Positions 1 to 8,460 of a DNA stretch of 33,347 bases are shown piece by piece (positions within the stretch are counted from its first letter, which is position 1; every line of letters begins with the position of its first letter). The stretch is from Synechococcus sp. Cruz CV12-2-Slac-r (GTDB lineage Bacteria > Cyanobacteriota > Cyanobacteriia > PCC-6307 > Cyanobiaceae). The notes beneath the pieces are model-generated. The model was not told where the DNA came from and searched no databases. It worked only from the letters and a program-made list of their open reading frames with translations. The position numbers and the translations under genes are program-made. Where the stretch lies: contig NZ_JAGQEK010000006.1 in NCBI RefSeq assembly GCF_024346075.1, forward strand, positions 1-33,347, in the 5' to 3' direction.

Positions 1-48
1 GGTGCAAATTTCTTCAGTTGCTTTGGGGCGAGCTGAACCCCATCAATT

Positions 49-1146
49 TCATACATACCAAGAAATTGTTGCAACTAAAACCAAACCTACCACGCATAAA
101 CATTGCACCGCTTGCTCAAACGAAATTGTTTGCTTAATATTAAATGGTAGATTTATATTTAGCATTGGCCGATTAGACCAGCCATGAGAGGCATCAAGCA
201 CAAACAAAACAAACATTAATAAGCACACTATATAGGCATAAACATAAAGACGATCTAGATAAGTGAGGTATGGAAAATTTGGCAAATCGCTACGGTAAGC
301 ATCATGTAAAAACACAAGCGTTAGCAGTGATGCCGATGGGATGCCAATGCGGGCTTCAAAATAACTGGAGCCTAAAGATGGTGCAATAATTACAATTGCC
401 ATTACCACCAATAAAGGCATTATCCAACGAAAGAAACTAGCCCAAGCTGAGGTTCTTAGAACAACATCACCAACCATCCATGAATATGAAATACCAGGCC
501 ACTTTCTGATTTGTGCCTGCAACGATGAATTAGAGAAATTATAACCAATTGGCACTTCCAGATTGGCTGCTAAAACATTAGCCGCCTTTAATTTCTTTCC
601 CTCATCATCAAATACTAAAACAATCTTTCTGGAAGAGTAATCAAAATTGCAGATTGGGCTTACAATTACCTTTAGATGCAAATCACTAAAAGGGCTGCGG
701 CGATGCTGCCGTGCATCGCCCATCGCAAACTTTCCGCTAAATTCGTATCCTTTTTCATAGGCGCGTTCCCCTTTTCTTACTTTCTGATCATATTTAAGCA
801 TCGAATACTGACTCCTTTCTACATCATTTTCAAATGTAAAGCAGGGATTTTCAGGTCCTAAATTTTTCACATTAGCCGCAATTTGCTTAGGGAAATTAAT
901 ACTTATGAAGCCGTCCGCTTGGAAGGTACTATCTTTTAGTGAAATATCATAAATTCTCTCAAGTTCCATCCAAATCCCAACAGGAATTAATCCAGCCTGT
1001 CGAGCATCCGAAACAGACTGCACAGATTGAATTTGATTGTTATTTTCAATTTTAGCCAATAGGCCATAGGATCCATTGCACATCAGGATGAGCATTAGTC
1101 CTAAGAAAAAAGAAAATATATATTTTAATCTGCGTGGATTAAACAT
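49..1146 (-). CDS. Pentameric ligand-gated ion channel-like membrane protein (prokaryotic Cys-loop superfamily)
   Basis: 365 aa. Seen: a hydrophobic N-terminal signal/anchor (about 9-29), a soluble region of about 200 residues, then four hydrophobic segments (about 239-259, 263-283, 298-317, 345-364). This is the pLGIC layout: signal peptide, beta-rich extracellular domain, TM1-TM4. The stretch PVGIWMELERIYDISL followed by STFQADGFISINF resembles strands beta1-beta2 of GLIC. RRSPFSDLHLKVIV (150-163) resembles its RRYPFDSQTLHIYLIV loop. The region SYFEARIGIP..., then DLPNFPYLTY (287-296), lines up with GLIC TM2 and its NLPKTPYMTY TM2-TM3 loop, with E264 at the -2' selectivity position. No canonical Cys-loop cysteine pair is seen. 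Family knowledge: such channels conduct cations in response to protons or small ligands. Ligand and function here are unknown. The gene is AT-rich compared with its neighbours and lies 6 bp past a decayed membrane-protein gene, suggesting an acquired patch. The alternative is an unrelated DUF4436-type membrane protein. Confidence 0.65.
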   Translation of the reverse strand: MFNPRRLKYIFSFFLGLMLILMCNGSYGLLAKIENNNQIQSVQSVSDARQAGLIPVGIWMELERIYDISLKDSTFQADGFISINFPKQIAANVKNLGPENPCFTFENDVERSQYSMLKYDQKVRKGERAYEKGYEFSGKFAMGDARQHRRSPFSDLHLKVIVSPICNFDYSSRKIVLVFDDEGKKLKAANVLAANLEVPIGYNFSNSSLQAQIRKWPGISYSWMVGDVVLRTSAWASFFRWIMPLLVVMAIVIIAPSLGSSYFEARIGIPSASLLTLVFLHDAYRSDLPNFPYLTYLDRLYVYAYIVCLLMFVLFVLDASHGWSNRPMLNINLPFNIKQTISFEQAVQCLCVVGLVLVATISWYV

Positions 1147-1152
1147 AGAAAT

Positions 1153-1735
1153 TCAACTTTCAGACGAACTTTTAAGCGAAAGTGCCATCACTGTTAAAAC
1201 TAGCACTGGAAGCAAGCTGCCACCCTCAAGATCACCAACAACAATTGGTAAATTCAATGATTGCGATGCCAATAAAGTAAAACGCAACCTCTCTTTAGGA
1301 TCTGATAGCGCTTGGCGATATAAAAACCACTGCGGCAAGCCTCGAATTAAATTGAGCCACAGGCAGATACAAGCCACACTGATGGGGCGTAAATCGCAAC
1401 GATCAATAAATTAAGAAGTTGCATTGGTTTTGCTGCACCCAATAACAAAGCCACAGCTAAAACAGGTTCTAAGTGCCCCCAACTGCCCGCACTAAGCAAC
1501 AAACGACCTAATGGTGAATCCCATTCACCCGATTCCAGCCAGATCTACCACTTAAGGAAATTGCGATCAATATTTAAACCAATCAACGCAGAGATCAAAC
1601 CCAAAAGGTTTAATGGCAATACCTCCAAGCATTAGTAATGCCACAACCAGCAAAGCTCACCTAAGAATCCGCGATTTCCGCCATAAACCTAAAACCCACA
1701 CCACCCGCGGCAACCAACCATGGTTTTAAGCGTCA
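1153..1735 (-). pseudogene. Decayed multi-spanning membrane protein gene, several frameshifts and stops
   Basis: Reading leftward, coding sense persists but jumps between frames. One frame gives WVLGLWRKSRILR, then a stop, then ALLVVALLMLGG. The next frame gives PLNLLGLISALIGLNIDRN, ending at a TAG. The next runs from ESGEWDSPLGRLLLSAGSW through AAKPMQLLNLLIVAIYAP to a TAA. The last is an open stretch at 1153-1377 containing LIRGLPQWFLYRQALSDPKE and ending SLLPVLVLTVMALSLKSSSES. Together they spell one hydrophobic protein of at least 180 residues with several membrane segments, broken at four or more points. I do not recognise the family; the last segment is faintly reminiscent of cation/proton antiporter C-termini, but this is weak. 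It fills the otherwise gene-free stretch between 1147 and 1768 and lies directly upstream, on the same strand, of the channel-like gene, so the two may once have been co-transcribed. Confidence 0.6.
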
Positions 1736-1768
1736 GAATGAGATTCATAAGCATCCCACCGCTGGCCA

Positions 1769-1906
1769 ATGGAATCGACTGGAATCACCCTCGGCCAGCT
1801 TCTACCTTTACTAACAGTGCTGTTCAGCATCAGTTTGTTTGTGTTTGGCAGCACCGGTGGTTACTACGACACTGATTCCTACGACGGCAATGGCACAGCC
1901 CACTAA
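1769..1906 (+). CDS. 45-aa single-span membrane peptide, unknown function
   Basis: A short frame from ATG 1769 to TAA 1906 encodes 45 residues: a polar start (MESTGITLGQ), one clear membrane span (about residues 11-27, LLPLLTVLFSISLFVFG), then a glycine-tyrosine-aspartate tail (STGGYYDTDSYDGNGTAH). The composition is protein-like: a clean transmembrane helix and an acidic tail that chance frames rarely give. Its stop overlaps the stop of the convergent gene at 1903. Upstream is the decayed membrane-protein region on the other strand. No Shine-Dalgarno is obvious. I do not recognise the family; the shape is like the small thylakoid or plasma-membrane peptides common in picocyanobacteria. Confidence 0.55.
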   Translation: MESTGITLGQLLPLLTVLFSISLFVFGSTGGYYDTDSYDGNGTAH

Positions 1907-2208
1907 GGCTGTGGTTTTAGTTGTTCTGCCTCTGGGCATTCACCTTGCTCAGCCACGATCAAATCCTCAGAAGCAGCACTACGGCTGAAAAATGCCAATC
2001 GGGTGCTCACTGCACCAATTGAATCGATCCGCACAATTTCTTCCCAGCTGTGCAGTTCGTCTTCTTCCTCAGCGTCGTAACGCAAAGTAACGCAATCGCC
2101 TTCAATCTCCAGGATTTTGGCCTGTTCGATCCAGCGTTGCTGATCTCGCAGAAACACCCACACCGGGCGTTGTTCTGCGCTGAACTGATAGAGCTTGCGT
2201 TGCAACAT
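1903..2208 (-). CDS. DUF6679-like cyanobacterial protein of unknown function
   Basis: 101 aa from an internal ATG at 2208, chosen because MLQRKLYQFS matches the start I recall for this cyanobacterial family; an in-frame ATG at 2238 would add ten residues. Seen: VWVFLRDQQRWIEQAKILEIEGDCVTL followed by LRYDAEEEDELHSWEEIVRIDSIGAV, a small, probably beta-rich domain ending in an acidic tail with ECPEAE. There is no signal peptide or membrane span, so it should be cytoplasmic. Its function is not known to me. It is transcribed divergently from the creatininase-family gene with about 60 bp between the preferred starts, and its stop overlaps the convergent 45-aa gene. Confidence 0.7.
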   Translation of the reverse strand: MLQRKLYQFSAEQRPVWVFLRDQQRWIEQAKILEIEGDCVTLRYDAEEEDELHSWEEIVRIDSIGAVSTRLAFFSRSAASEDLIVAEQGECPEAEQLKPQP

Positions 2209-2269
2209 GGTCGAGGCGCTCCCGCGCGCTTTCGCCATCCTAGGCAGGCTCCGCCACTATTTTGCAGCG

Positions 2270-3058
2270 ATGACAACAACTTCACCAGCTTTAAACACCG
2301 AAGCGATCCGCCTGCAGCTACGCAGCTGGCCGGAAGTTGAAACCTACCTACTGCGCTGCAAGGGAATAATCGTTCCACTTGGTTCCACCGAACAGCACGG
2401 CCCCACTGGTGCAATCGGCACCGATGCCCTCACCGCAGAAGCTGTTGCCCTAGAGGTGGGGCGCCGCAGTGGTGTGCTCGTAACACCAGTTCAAGCTTTT
2501 GGCATGGCTGAACATCACCTGGGCTTCCCTGGCACCGTGAGCCTGCAACCCAGCACCCTGCTGGCTGTGATGCGGGATGTGGTGCTCTCACTGGCGGGCC
2601 ACGGCTTTGAACGAATCTTTGTAATTAATGGCCATGGCGGCAACATCGCCACCAGTCGTGCTGCTTTTGCTGAAGCCTATGGAGAAGCGCGGCGGCGCCA
2701 GCTACCTGTAGCCGCGCAATTGCAATGCAAATTGGCAAATTGGTTTATGGCTGGTGCTGTGATGCGGGAAGCGCGGGAGCTCTATGGCGATCGGGAAGGG
2801 CACCACGCCACCCCAAGTGAAATTGCCCTCACCTTGCACCTTGAACCAAGCCTCGAACAACTGCAAAAACCCCTAGCGGAAGCAGCACCCGCCGGACCAA
2901 TCCACGGCCCGGATGATTTCCGCCGCCGCCACCCCGATGGCCGCATGGGTTCTGATCCATATTTAGCAAAAGCAAGCCATGGCGAGCGTCTGCTGGATCT
3001 AGCCGCCACCTCCCTCTGCAAAGATCTAGGGGAGTTCCTCACCCCGAGCGCCCCATGA
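2270..3058 (+). CDS. Creatininase-family metal-dependent amidohydrolase
   Basis: 262 aa from ATG 2270 (MTTTSPALN). An upstream ATG at 2195 would add 25 residues unlike the family and would run into the divergent neighbour. The creatininase/FAPy-deformylase signature is complete: GSTEQHGP with E41 and H43, D52 in GTDALT, NGHGGN (120-125) and GHHATPSE with E184. These are the known ligands for two divalent metals. Family members hydrolyse cyclic or formamide C-N bonds; examples are creatininase, MftE and the ArfB formamide hydrolase. The cyanobacterial substrate is not established, and creatinine is unlikely. The last codons overlap the gatC start (ATGA), so the two genes are translationally coupled. 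Cytoplasmic. Confidence 0.85.
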   Translation: MTTTSPALNTEAIRLQLRSWPEVETYLLRCKGIIVPLGSTEQHGPTGAIGTDALTAEAVALEVGRRSGVLVTPVQAFGMAEHHLGFPGTVSLQPSTLLAVMRDVVLSLAGHGFERIFVINGHGGNIATSRAAFAEAYGEARRRQLPVAAQLQCKLANWFMAGAVMREARELYGDREGHHATPSEIALTLHLEPSLEQLQKPLAEAAPAGPIHGPDDFRRRHPDGRMGSDPYLAKASHGERLLDLAATSLCKDLGEFLTPSAP

Positions 3059-3348
3059 GCCGCATCAGCGCCAACGACGTACGCAAAGTGGCCCAGCTGG
3101 CGCGGCTGCAATTAAGCGATGAAGTAATTGAAACTTTTACACCGCAGCTAGAGGAAATTATTGATTTTGTTGCTCAATTAGAAGAGATCGATACAACTAA
3201 TGTTGCCCCCACCACCAGAGCAGTGGAGGTGGTAAATGTATGCAGAGAAGATGTAGTTAATACAACAGAAGTGAGGGAAGAATTATTAGATCTCGCCCCT
3301 GAGAGGGAAGGTGATTTTTATCGAGTTCCCAAAATATTGGCGGATTAA
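3055..3348 (+). CDS. gatC: Aspartyl/glutamyl-tRNA amidotransferase subunit C
   Basis: 97 aa, the usual GatC length. Seen: [20 protein letters not shown] at the N-terminus, then [23 protein letters not shown] and a C-terminal [12 protein letters not shown], all standard for the family. GatC wraps around GatA and bridges it to GatB in the GatCAB complex, which converts Glu-tRNA(Gln), and often Asp-tRNA(Asn), to the cognate amide in bacteria lacking the direct synthetase. gatA and gatB are not in this window. It starts within the stop of the creatininase-family gene (ATGA overlap), and its own stop overlaps the stop of convergent crtR by 4 bp. Confidence 0.95.
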   Translation: MSRISANDVRKVAQLARLQLSDEVIETFTPQLEEIIDFVAQLEEIDTTNVAPTTRAVEVVNVCREDVVNTTEVREELLDLAPEREGDFYRVPKILAD

Positions 3349-4325
3349 GATCTAGGGCCTACTGATGTTTTGTGAAGTAGTGAGATCAACTTTCTTTTAT
3401 CAGAAAACCTAGGGGCAAATGCAGCAAGCCAGCGCAACTTCGATCGATTGCGGCTATGGCTGCGAATTCCAATAATAATATCGTATAAAAAATTGCTAAA
3501 ATCATTAAAAGATTCAAAGATACCAATTCTTTGTGGTGAACTGTGTTTGTCTAGCAGTGGTTTTGTTGCTCGGTAAGCCTTTTGATACAGGAACCAAGGG
3601 ATCGATGGCCAGAGGTGATGTATGAGGTGATAATTTTGCCCCATAATTAAAATATTCATCGTTTTACCTGGATATACCCTGGCATTGTGCCAACGATTTC
3701 TTGAATGAAAGGGGCGATGGGGCAGGTAATCAAAAAACAATCCAAGCGTTACGCCCACCATCAATGCAGGAGCAAACCAGCAATTAAATACAAATTGCAA
3801 ATTCCCCCCCTGAGCGGCCGCAATAATAATAAAAACAAAGATTGTGCGCGCTAGGGCCCATTCAAATAATTCATATCTACGCCACAAACGCCGCTGGAAA
3901 AAGAAATATTCGTGATAGAAAAATCTTGGTGCTATCAGCCAAAGGGGTCCAAAAGTTGAAACGATATGGTCTGGATCATGTTTTGGATCGTTTACATGGG
4001 CATGGTGTTGAAGATGCACCCTTGTGAAAACAGGAAAGCTAAATCCCAAAAGCAAAGCTGCCCCATGGCCCATAAAGGCATTCCAAAAATTATTTGGATG
4101 GGCGGCGTTATGGCAGGCATCGTGGATAACAGTGCCTTCTAGATGCAGGGCAAGGAATCCTGTTAACACCAAAACGGGCAGCCCCCAGTGGCCAACAAAC
4201 CAACCCCAAATAGTGAGGGCAGCTAATAAATATCCGCCAACAAATAATCCCAGCGTTGGATTCCACGCGGGAGGGGGTTCAACAAATTCGCGGGGCACTG
4301 ATCGCAGCGCTGCAGAGTCGCTCAT
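3345..4325 (-). CDS. crtR: Beta-carotene hydroxylase
   Basis: 326 aa from ATG 4325 ([23 protein letters not shown]), which fits the family start; a TTG ten codons upstream is also open. An integral-membrane di-iron hydroxylase of the fatty-acid-desaturase superfamily. Histidine boxes seen: HDACH (68-72), HLQHH (104-108) and HLIHH (near 233), plus HNARVYPG between the last helices. Several hydrophobic spans flank the boxes. CrtR hydroxylates the beta-ionone rings of beta-carotene to make zeaxanthin, the main photoprotective carotenoid of picocyanobacteria, in thylakoid and plasma membranes. It is convergent with gatC (4 bp overlap). The gene upstream on the same strand (exported HExxH protein) ends about 48 bp away, so co-transcription is possible but not shown. 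Confidence 0.93.
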   Translation of the reverse strand: MSDSAALRSVPREFVEPPPAWNPTLGLFVGGYLLAALTIWGWFVGHWGLPVLVLTGFLALHLEGTVIHDACHNAAHPNNFWNAFMGHGAALLLGFSFPVFTRVHLQHHAHVNDPKHDPDHIVSTFGPLWLIAPRFFYHEYFFFQRRLWRRYELFEWALARTIFVFIIIAAAQGGNLQFVFNCWFAPALMVGVTLGLFFDYLPHRPFHSRNRWHNARVYPGKTMNILIMGQNYHLIHHLWPSIPWFLYQKAYRATKPLLDKHSSPQRIGIFESFNDFSNFLYDIIIGIRSHSRNRSKLRWLAAFAPRFSDKRKLISLLHKTSVGPRS

Positions 4326-4372
4326 CACATCCAGCCTAAAAAGCCACCGGCGCAAATACCAGGAAGTTGATT

Positions 4373-4957
4373 TTAACCGTTTTCTTTAGCCATGAGCTGG
4401 GGCAGCAACGTATGGGTGGGTTGGCGGCGACCAGGCCTTCCGCAACTCAAATCCAATAGCGCCATCACCGTGTCTGGGGGAAACGTATTTGCTACCCAGC
4501 GAGCCTCCAATTCATAAAGGCGTTGATCTGGGGGATATGCAGAAAAGATATGCAGCTTTTCCTGCGCCGGGGTGGAGGCCATCATTTTCTGCTGCAGCTG
4601 ATCTAGCCCCTTGGAAAGAGGTGCGGCTTCCCTACAGATCTGCATCACATGAACCGATTCATGGGCAAGGGTGTTCCAGTGGGTTTCCGCTTGGGGCGGC
4701 ATGGTGTTTTTACACATCAAGATCTGGCCGATGCGGTGGTTGTAAAGACCCTCCAACCCCTTGGGGCAGCTATTGGAATGCACCACCTTCACCCCATGGA
4801 GCGCAAGGCGCTGCTCTAACTCTTGCAACTGCAACCAACTGGCGGCCACAGGGGTTGGGAATCCAGCGCTCAACTGATGAAAAGCGCCTTGCAAAGGCAA
4901 GGCAGAACCAAGTGATGCCGCAGCCAGGAAAGAAACCAGCAGTGCACGCGCCGCCAA
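4373..4957 (-). CDS. Exported protein with HExxH metallopeptidase-like motif
   Basis: 194 aa. The N-terminus (MAARALLVSFLAAASLGSALPLQGA) is a clear Sec signal peptide. The mature part contains LAHESVHVMQ (98-107), where H99-E100 and H103 form an HExxH zinc-peptidase motif on a predicted helix, and cysteines at 64, 82 and 108 that could form disulfides. There is further conserved-looking sequence in YELEARWVANTFPPD (about 157-171); a glutamate there could be the third zinc ligand, as in gluzincin-type enzymes (inference). I know similar uncharacterised proteins from picocyanobacteria but no function. It would act in the periplasm or outside the cell. It lies between crtR (same strand, 47 bp downstream) and the minus-strand tRNA-Leu upstream. 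Confidence 0.75.
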   Translation of the reverse strand: MAARALLVSFLAAASLGSALPLQGAFHQLSAGFPTPVAASWLQLQELEQRLALHGVKVVHSNSCPKGLEGLYNHRIGQILMCKNTMPPQAETHWNTLAHESVHVMQICREAAPLSKGLDQLQQKMMASTPAQEKLHIFSAYPPDQRLYELEARWVANTFPPDTVMALLDLSCGRPGRRQPTHTLLPQLMAKENG

Positions 4958-5033
4958 GGCAGGAGCCCATAATCACCAACCATGGACTCGCGAGACCAGT
5001 GCTGCGACTAGCGACATATTTATTTTAGATTTA

Positions 5034-5115
5034 TGCCCACCGGGGGACTTGAACCCCCACGACCTAAGCCACTGGTACCTAAAACCAGCGCGTCTACCGA
5101 TTCCGCCAGGTGGGC
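5034..5115 (-). tRNA. tRNA-Leu (anticodon UAG)
   Basis: 82 nt on the minus strand. The acceptor stem GCCCACC pairs with GGTGGGC, followed by discriminator A at 5034. The D region has GGCGGAATCGGTAGACGC. The anticodon stem CTGGT/ACCAG encloses loop TTTAGGT, giving anticodon TAG, which reads CUN leucine codons. A variable arm (TGGCTTAGGTCGT) typical of class II tRNA follows, and then the T arm GGGGGTTCAAGTCCCCC. CCA is not encoded in the genome (TAA follows). It is divergent from the ileS reading frame, whose first start codon is 51 bp away. Confidence 0.97.
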
Positions 5116-5166
5116 GTATTAGCAACTCTAAACAGCGCTTGAATATGGGCAGCCTTAAACCACCCA

Positions 5167-5564
5167 TTGCTGGCCAATTTGATTGGTGTGCTGGCCCTTA
5201 TTGCCGGCCTCTTACTGCTTTTCCTGCCGTTGCTGGCCTCTGATCTAACTCGCCCCCGCGATAGTTTCTGGGGTGCCCTAGTGCTGCTGCTAGGCCTGGT
5301 GCTCATTACCACCGCCGAGCGCTTAAGGGGTGCCCCAATGCTTGCGGTGCTTTGCTCTGGATTGCTAATCGCTCGCTTAACAAACGAGGTGGCCGCCAAC
5401 CGCTGGAAGGCCTTAGCCCCTGAACAAAAAGAACAGCTTGCCGATCTTGCCCTTTGGCGCCAGCGCCTAGATGCAACAGCAAAAAGGCTCCAAACCCTGT
5501 TCAGCTCATTAAAGAAAGAAAACCAAAAACCAGCAGCAACAAAAAAATGGGTGCGCGTGGATAA
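5167..5564 (+). other. Ycf66-like membrane segment fused ahead of ileS
   Basis: Residues 1-130 of the ileS frame. There are three hydrophobic stretches: [39 protein letters not shown] and [18 protein letters not shown] charged, coiled-coil-prone region follows ([20 protein letters not shown]), then a lysine-rich tail ending KKWVRVD. The pattern of [16 protein letters not shown] and the KKWVR tail resembles the Ycf66 family (cyanobacteria and plastids, role unknown), which I would expect as a free-standing protein of about this size next to ileS. The end given is the stop that would be reached after a -1 frameshift on the A7 run at 5541-5547, giving a 132-aa product. The Ycf66 assignment is tentative; the presence of a distinct membrane domain is clear. 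Confidence 0.6.
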
Positions 5565-8460
5565 TCAACAGCTGAATGCCCCTGCAGAGTTGCAGGCAAG
5601 CAAAATCTCTTACAAAGACAGCCTGAACCTGCTGGAAACCCCGTTTTCAATGCGGGCTAATGCCAAAACCCGTGAACCAGAACTCCAAAATTTCTGGCAT
5701 GAAATAGGCCTCTACGAGCAATTAAGCCGCCACAACCCCGGCAGGCCCTTCACCCTGCACGATGGCCCCCCCTACGCCAATGGAGCGTTGCATGTGGGCC
5801 ATGCTTTAAATAAAACCCTAAAAGACATTGTTAATAAATATCAGCTGATGCAAGGGCGGCGAGCCCGATTCATACCCGGCTGGGATTGCCATGGCTTACC
5901 AATCGAATTAAAAGTGCTGCAAGGCATCAGCCAAGCGGAGCGCTTAAAACTCAGCCCCCTTGATCTAAGGCGTCGCGCCCATGCCTTTGCCCTTGAACAG
6001 GTGGAGATCCAAAAGCAGGGCTTTCGCAGGTGGGGGATCTGGGCTGATTGGGATAGCCCTTACCTAACACTGCAAAAAAAATATGAAGCGGCTCAAATTG
6101 ATGTTTTTGGCCGGATGGTGCTGGCGGGCCATGTATATCGCGGCCTAAAGCCTGTGCATTGGAGCCCCAGCTCCCGCACAGCCCTTGCAGAAGCTGAGCT
6201 CGAATATCCAGATGGCCATATTTCACCGAGCGTTTATGTGGCCTTTGCGGTGCTTAAGCCAAGCCCCGCATTAGCTGCATGCCAAGCGCTTGAAAATCTG
6301 CAGCTCGCAATTTGGACCACCACCCCCTGGACCCTGCCCGCAAACCAAGCAGTGGCAGTGAACGGTTCACTTAATTACGCCGTTTGCGCTGATGGGAAAG
6401 GTCGCACTTTAATAATTGCAGAGGATTTAGTAGAAAATCTACGCACCAAGTTAGATCTGAATCTAGAAAGTTTATTTATCATTAAAGGTGTTGATCTTGA
6501 AGGCACTAGCTATCAAAACCCCATCCTAGATCGCATTAGTGAAGTGGTAATAGGTGGCGACTACATCACAACTGAAACCGGCACTGGCCTTGTGCACACT
6601 GCTCCAGGCCATGGTGTGGATGATTTTAATACCGCCAAAACCTACAATCTCCCTGTTATCTGCCCCGTAGACGAGGGGGGCACTCTCACGGCGGAGGCGG
6701 GAATCTTTGCTGGTTTAAATGTATTAAAAGATGCCAATTCTGTGATCATTAGCGCTTTAAAAGAAGCCAATGCTCTTCTCTTAGAGCATCCCTATGAACA
6801 CCGCTACCCCTACGACTGGCGCACGAAAAAACCAACGATTTTCCGTGCCACAGAACAGTGGTTTGCATCTGTTGAAGGCTTTCGCAGCGAGGCGCTTAAG
6901 GCCATATCAGAAGTGGAGTGGATTCCAGCAAGTGGGCGCAATCGCATCGAAGGAATGGTTAAAGAACGTGGCGATTGGTGCATCAGCCGCCAACGCACTT
7001 GGGGGGTGCCAATCCCGGTTTTCTACCATCGCAGCAGTGGAGAAGTGTTATTAAATAGCGAAAGCTTAAATCATATTCAAGCCCTGATTTCTGAACATGG
7101 CGCTGATGTGTGGTGGGAAAAAGATGAAGCGGATCTGCTACCCGAAAGCTATGCCGCAGAGGCAGATCAATGGCGCAAAGGCACAGACACAATGGACGTG
7201 TGGTTTGATTCAGGCTCATCCTGGGCCAGTGTTCTTGGGGAAGAAACTGATCTCAATTATCCAGCAGATCTCTATCTAGAAGGCTCTGATCAACATCGAG
7301 GCTGGTTCCAAAGCAGTTTGCTCACTTCTGTTGCTGTGAACGGCTGCGCCCCCTACTTAAAAGTATTAACCCATGGCTTCACCCTTGATGAAAAAGGGCG
7401 AAAAATGAGTAAATCCTTGGGTAATGTTGTAGATCCAGCTGTAATTGTAGAGGGGGGCAAAAATGAGAAACAAGATCCCGCCTATGGCGCTGATGTATTA
7501 AGGCTTTGGGTAAGCTCAGTTGATTATTCAGCTGATGTGCCGCTCGGATCTGGCATCCTTAAACAACTTGGCGATGTGAATCGCAAGGTAAGAAATACAG
7601 CTCGATATTTATTGGGCAATTTACATGATTTCAATCCCAAAGAAGATGCCATAAATTACGAAAATTTACCACTATTAGATAAATGGATGCTATATCGCAC
7701 AGCTCTTGTGATCGATGAGGTTACCGAGTATTTTGAAAATTATGAATTCTATCGCTTCTTTCAAACGCTTCAAAATTTCTGCGTTGTTGATCTCTCTAAT
7801 TTCTACCTTGATATCGCCAAAGATCGCCTTTATGTAAGCGCAGCAGATTCCCATCGCCGCCGCAGCTGTCAAACAGTTTTAGCTTTAATTGTAGAACGTT
7901 TAGCTGCTTTAATTGCACCGGTGTTATGCCATATGGCAGAAGATATTTGGCAAAATTTACCTTACGAAGTTAGTGAAAAATCAGTATTTCAACGGGGTTG
8001 GCCCGCGGCAGCAAACGAATGGAAAGGCGAGCTGCAAATAAGCCTTAGTTCAAATGTAACTAGCTTGATCGAATTGAGATCCCAAATAAATCGTTTATTG
8101 GAGAGCTGCAGAAACAAGCAAGAGGCTGCATCGATTGGATCTTCCCTTGAAGCCCAGGTGCAGATCGAACTTGGCCATGGTGATCAAGCTGATGCCCTCA
8201 CAACTGCTCTTCAACAATTAGCTGCTAGCAATTATCCGGAAGTTGACAACTTGGCAGATTGGTTACTAGTTAGCGAACTATCATTCAACTCCGCTCCATT
8301 TACTGAACCTCTGGCTGAATTTTGCAGTGATGGCGTTACCTTACGGATCGCCCGTGCCGCTGGTGAAAAATGCGAACGCTGCTGGCACTACTGCACAGAT
8401 ATCGGTGAAAATGCAATTCACCCAAGCATCTGCGGCCGTTGCATTGAAGTGATTTTATAA
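5167..8460 (+). CDS. ileS: Isoleucyl-tRNA synthetase, in frame with an upstream Ycf66-like membrane segment
   Basis: The open frame is 1097 codons against about 950-970 for normal IleS. From about residue 146 ([13 protein letters not shown]) onward it is canonical class Ia IleS: HVGH (209-212, the HIGH motif), the editing-domain region with [18 protein letters not shown] (746-750), the anticodon-binding domain, and a C-terminal zinc ribbon with C1069, C1072, C1089 and C1092. It charges tRNA(Ile) in the cytoplasm and edits valine. The first 130 residues are a separate hydrophobic Ycf66-like protein with no intervening stop. Only TTG (5167) is available near the 5' end. Internal starts for a normal-sized IleS would be GTG 5551 or 5557 or TTG 5590; ATG 5650 would remove conserved residues. 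Whether the cell makes a fusion, two proteins or both cannot be told from sequence. Confidence 0.93.
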   Translation: MLANLIGVLALIAGLLLLFLPLLASDLTRPRDSFWGALVLLLGLVLITTAERLRGAPMLAVLCSGLLIARLTNEVAANRWKALAPEQKEQLADLALWRQRLDATAKRLQTLFSSLKKENQKPAATKKWVRVDNQQLNAPAELQASKISYKDSLNLLETPFSMRANAKTREPELQNFWHEIGLYEQLSRHNPGRPFTLHDGPPYANGALHVGHALNKTLKDIVNKYQLMQGRRARFIPGWDCHGLPIELKVLQGISQAERLKLSPLDLRRRAHAFALEQVEIQKQGFRRWGIWADWDSPYLTLQKKYEAAQIDVFGRMVLAGHVYRGLKPVHWSPSSRTALAEAELEYPDGHISPSVYVAFAVLKPSPALAACQALENLQLAIWTTTPWTLPANQAVAVNGSLNYAVCADGKGRTLIIAEDLVENLRTKLDLNLESLFIIKGVDLEGTSYQNPILDRISEVVIGGDYITTETGTGLVHTAPGHGVDDFNTAKTYNLPVICPVDEGGTLTAEAGIFAGLNVLKDANSVIISALKEANALLLEHPYEHRYPYDWRTKKPTIFRATEQWFASVEGFRSEALKAISEVEWIPASGRNRIEGMVKERGDWCISRQRTWGVPIPVFYHRSSGEVLLNSESLNHIQALISEHGADVWWEKDEADLLPESYAAEADQWRKGTDTMDVWFDSGSSWASVLGEETDLNYPADLYLEGSDQHRGWFQSSLLTSVAVNGCAPYLKVLTHGFTLDEKGRKMSKSLGNVVDPAVIVEGGKNEKQDPAYGADVLRLWVSSVDYSADVPLGSGILKQLGDVNRKVRNTARYLLGNLHDFNPKEDAINYENLPLLDKWMLYRTALVIDEVTEYFENYEFYRFFQTLQNFCVVDLSNFYLDIAKDRLYVSAADSHRRRSCQTVLALIVERLAALIAPVLCHMAEDIWQNLPYEVSEKSVFQRGWPAAANEWKGELQISLSSNVTSLIELRSQINRLLESCRNKQEAASIGSSLEAQVQIELGHGDQADALTTALQQLAASNYPEVDNLADWLLVSELSFNSAPFTEPLAEFCSDGVTLRIARAAGEKCERCWHYCTDIGENAIHPSICGRCIEVIL
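5541..5547 (+). other. A AAA AAA slippery heptamer at the Ycf66-IleS junction
   Basis: Seven consecutive A residues lie in exactly the zero-frame phasing (ACA AAA AAA TGG) of a canonical -1 frameshift heptamer. After a -1 slip the reading becomes ATG GGT GCG CGT GGA TAA, ending at 5562-5564. A 5-bp stem with a 4-nt loop (CTGCA gagt TGCAG) occurs at 5582-5595, farther downstream than usual for a stimulator. No strong upstream Shine-Dalgarno is seen. Transcriptional slippage on A7 or a sequencing indel is also possible. Confidence 0.4.

Noticed and set aside
1-48. Possible partial gene at the left edge
   Set aside because: Too short to assign; the plus-strand frame across it is antisense to the channel-like gene.
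1076-1414. Open frame of 112 codons on the plus strand
   Set aside because: It lies opposite the channel-like gene and the decayed membrane-protein gene, and its residues show no domain or hydrophobic pattern; it is an antisense shadow.
2007-2414. Minus-strand frame of 135 codons over the DUF6679-like/creatininase start region
   Set aside because: It is a frame shadow of the DUF6679-like gene and antisense to the creatininase-family start; composition is cysteine- and arginine-rich noise.
5049-5243. 64-codon plus-strand frame beginning inside the tRNA-Leu
   Set aside because: It runs across the tRNA and then out of frame through the Ycf66-like segment; the tRNA structure is certain.
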